From: Streptomyces sp. A012304
GTDB taxonomy: Bacteria > Actinomycetota > Actinomycetes > Streptomycetales > Streptomycetaceae
Reading direction: 5' to 3'
Length of the DNA: 64,000 nucleotides
Assembly (NCBI RefSeq): GCF_026008495.1
Contig: NZ_BQUN01000137.1
Coordinates: 87,062 to 151,061 of the forward strand
The translations under genes and the position numbers were made by a program. Under the pieces are notes generated by a model that worked only from the letters and a program-made list of their open reading frames with translations, ran no database searches and was not told the origin of the DNA. Shown in pieces: positions 62,802-64,000 of the stretch (position 1 is its first letter; each line of letters begins with the position of its first letter).

Positions 62802-63407
62802 TCAGCGGGCTCGGTTCAGGGTCTGCAGGGCCGCCTTCAGCAACTGGCCGACCTGCGGGGTGCCCTCGGCGGCCTCGGCCTGCGGGGTCACGGCGGCCAC
62901 GGCCTCGTCGGCCTCGCGGGTGGCGTATCCCAGGCCGATGAGCGCCGCGTGGAGCTGGTCGCGCCAGCCCTGCGAGACGGGTGCGCCGATCGCGGGTGCG
63001 CCGATCGGCTCACCCAGCCGGTCCTTCAGCTCCAGCAGCAGCTTCTGGGCGCCCTTCTTGCCGATGCCGGGGACGGCGATGAGCGCCTTCTCGTCGCCGG
63101 TGGAGACGGCGCGGCGCAGGGCGTCCGGGGTGTGCACGGCGAGCATCGCCTGGGCGAGGCGGGGGCCGACCCCGCTGGCGGTCTGCAGCAGCTCGAAGAC
63201 CTGCCGCTCGTCGTCGTCCGCGAAGCCGTACAGCGTGAGGGAGTCCTCACGGACGACGAGGGAGGTGGCGAGCTTGGTCTGCTGGCCCATGCGCAGTCCG
63301 GACAGGGTGTTCGGCGTGCACTGGACGGCGATGCCGATGCCGCCCACCTCGACCACCGCGGCGTCGGGGGCGAGGGCGGCGACCGGACCGCTGACGAAGG
63401 CGATCAT
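62802..63407 (-). CDS. ruvA: Holliday junction DNA helicase subunit RuvA
   Basis: A 201-residue junction-binding protein. The OB-fold (1-63) opens with M-I-A-F-V-S-G-P-V. Two helix-hairpin-helix motifs (about 72-83 with S-G-V-G-P-R and 107-118 with P-G-I-G-K-K-G) follow, and the C-terminal RuvB-binding domain is at 150-201. The linker contains a G-A-P-A-I-G-A-P repeat. The ATG at 63407 overlaps the ruvC stop by 4 bp. Confidence 0.97.
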   Translation of the reverse strand: MIAFVSGPVAALAPDAAVVEVGGIGIAVQCTPNTLSGLRMGQQTKLATSLVVREDSLTLYGFADDDERQVFELLQTASGVGPRLAQAMLAVHTPDALRRAVSTGDEKALIAVPGIGKKGAQKLLLELKDRLGEPIGAPAIGAPVSQGWRDQLHAALIGLGYATREADEAVAAVTPQAEAAEGTPQVGQLLKAALQTLNRAR

Positions 63408-63934
63408 GCCGTACGGCCTTTCGATGCGTGCAGGGCGACGGCCTGCTGGAGTCGGTTCTGCGCGGGGGCGCGCCAGATGTGGCAGATGGCGAGGGCGAGG
63501 GCGTCGGCGGCGTCGGCGGGCTTGGGCGGCGCGTCCAGCCGGAGCAGGCGGGTGACCATGGCGCCGACCTGGGCCTTGTCGGCGCGGCCGCTGCCGGTGA
63601 CGGCGGCCTTGACCTCGCTGGGGGTGTGCAGCGCGACGGGGATGCCGCGGCGGGCGGCGCAGAGCATGGCGACGGCGCTGGCCTGGGCGGTGCCCATGAC
63701 CGTACGGACGTTGTGCTGGCTGAAGACGCGCTCCACGGCGACGTATTCGGGCCGGTACTCGTCCAGCCACTGTTCGACGCCCTGTTCGACGGCGACGAGG
63801 CGGGTGCCCAGTTCGGCGTCCGTCGGTGTGCGGACGACGCCGACGCCGAGCATGGTCAGCGGCCGTCCGGCGACCCCCTCGACGACGCCGACACCGCACC
63901 GCGTGAGTCCGGGGTCCACCCCGAGTACGCGCAC
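63404..63934 (-). CDS. ruvC: Crossover junction endodeoxyribonuclease RuvC
   Basis: A 176-residue RNase H-fold resolvase. The catalytic acids are in V-L-G-V-D-P-G (Asp7), V-A-V-E-R-V-F-S-Q (Glu about 68), and the late D-A-A-D-A-L-A-L-A-I pair. The start is a GTG at 63934; upstream open frame is short and unlike RuvC. It is the first of ruvC-ruvA-ruvB. The remaining 66 bp to the window end show no other gene. Confidence 0.97.
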   Translation of the reverse strand: MRVLGVDPGLTRCGVGVVEGVAGRPLTMLGVGVVRTPTDAELGTRLVAVEQGVEQWLDEYRPEYVAVERVFSQHNVRTVMGTAQASAVAMLCAARRGIPVALHTPSEVKAAVTGSGRADKAQVGAMVTRLLRLDAPPKPADAADALALAICHIWRAPAQNRLQQAVALHASKGRTA

Positions 63935-64000
63935 GGTCCCCTCCCTTTCGATCGCCTGTTTGTGCAGGCTATCGGGTGCCACTGACAAACGGGCGGGGGC

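Overview
The window reads as a chromosome-core segment of a Streptomyces or very close relative. The DNA is very GC-rich, GTG and TTG starts are common, and the set of genes is diagnostic: the developmental regulator BldD with its exact c-di-GMP signature, the actinobacterial nucleoid protein sIHF, a GuaB1-type IMP dehydrogenase relative, and a helicase-dead PriA. From memory the order is close to the S. coelicolor region that runs from guaB1 to ruvC; that comparison was not computed here. Almost every gene lies on the minus strand. The plus-strand genes are the MMPL exporter, the small HTH gene between fmt and priA, bldD, the cyclophilin gene and the DUF349 gene.

Layout. 1-9.2 kb: a partial MFS transporter, an amino-acid permease with its Lrp-type regulator, guaB1, an orphan barstar, a SorC-type regulator downstream of rpe, and an MMPL exporter. 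9.2-19.3 kb: rsmB, fmt, an HTH gene, priA, metK, coaBC, rpoZ, gmk and the sIHF gene; the gaps in the first half of this block are full of short repeats. 19.5-29.5 kb: the pyrimidine operon, transcribed pyrR-pyrB-pyrC-(membrane protein)-carA-carB-pyrD-pyrF with several 4-8 bp overlaps. 29.6-38.2 kb: bldD, then on the minus strand nusB, efp, an M24 peptidase homologue, a proline-rich P-loop protein, and the shikimate genes aroB, aroK, aroC and aroE with a repeat-bearing membrane protein between aroC and aroE. 38.2-51.8 kb: mltG, ruvX, alaS, two small membrane or envelope proteins, rpsD, rarA, a VKOR-family protein, hisS, a metallo-beta-lactamase-fold hydrolase, a membrane-anchored cyclophilin and a DUF349 coiled-coil protein. 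54.8-64 kb: relA, apt, secF, secD, yajC, ruvB, ruvA and ruvC in one minus-strand run.

The part that stands out is 51.85-54.72 kb. Three overlapping genes sit immediately downstream of relA. They encode a soluble Ser/Thr kinase with a TPR-like tail, a small one-helix membrane protein resembling the effector-associated EACC1 component, and a caspase-like protease with an intact His/Cys dyad and a TPR tail. The composition suggests a sensing-and-execution (conflict or programmed-death) module set among housekeeping genes and next to the (p)ppGpp synthetase. It is the best candidate here for an undescribed system.

Other points of interest are four different intergenic repeat families between rsmB and metK, a repeat that copies the 3' end of the P-loop gene, and an M24 peptidase homologue with three altered metal ligands. 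There is also a membrane protein with three copies of a 12-residue motif, a Ser/Ala/Pro-rich insertion in SecD, and a clear BldD box over the bldD promoter. No tRNA or rRNA gene, insertion sequence, CRISPR array or prophage gene was seen.
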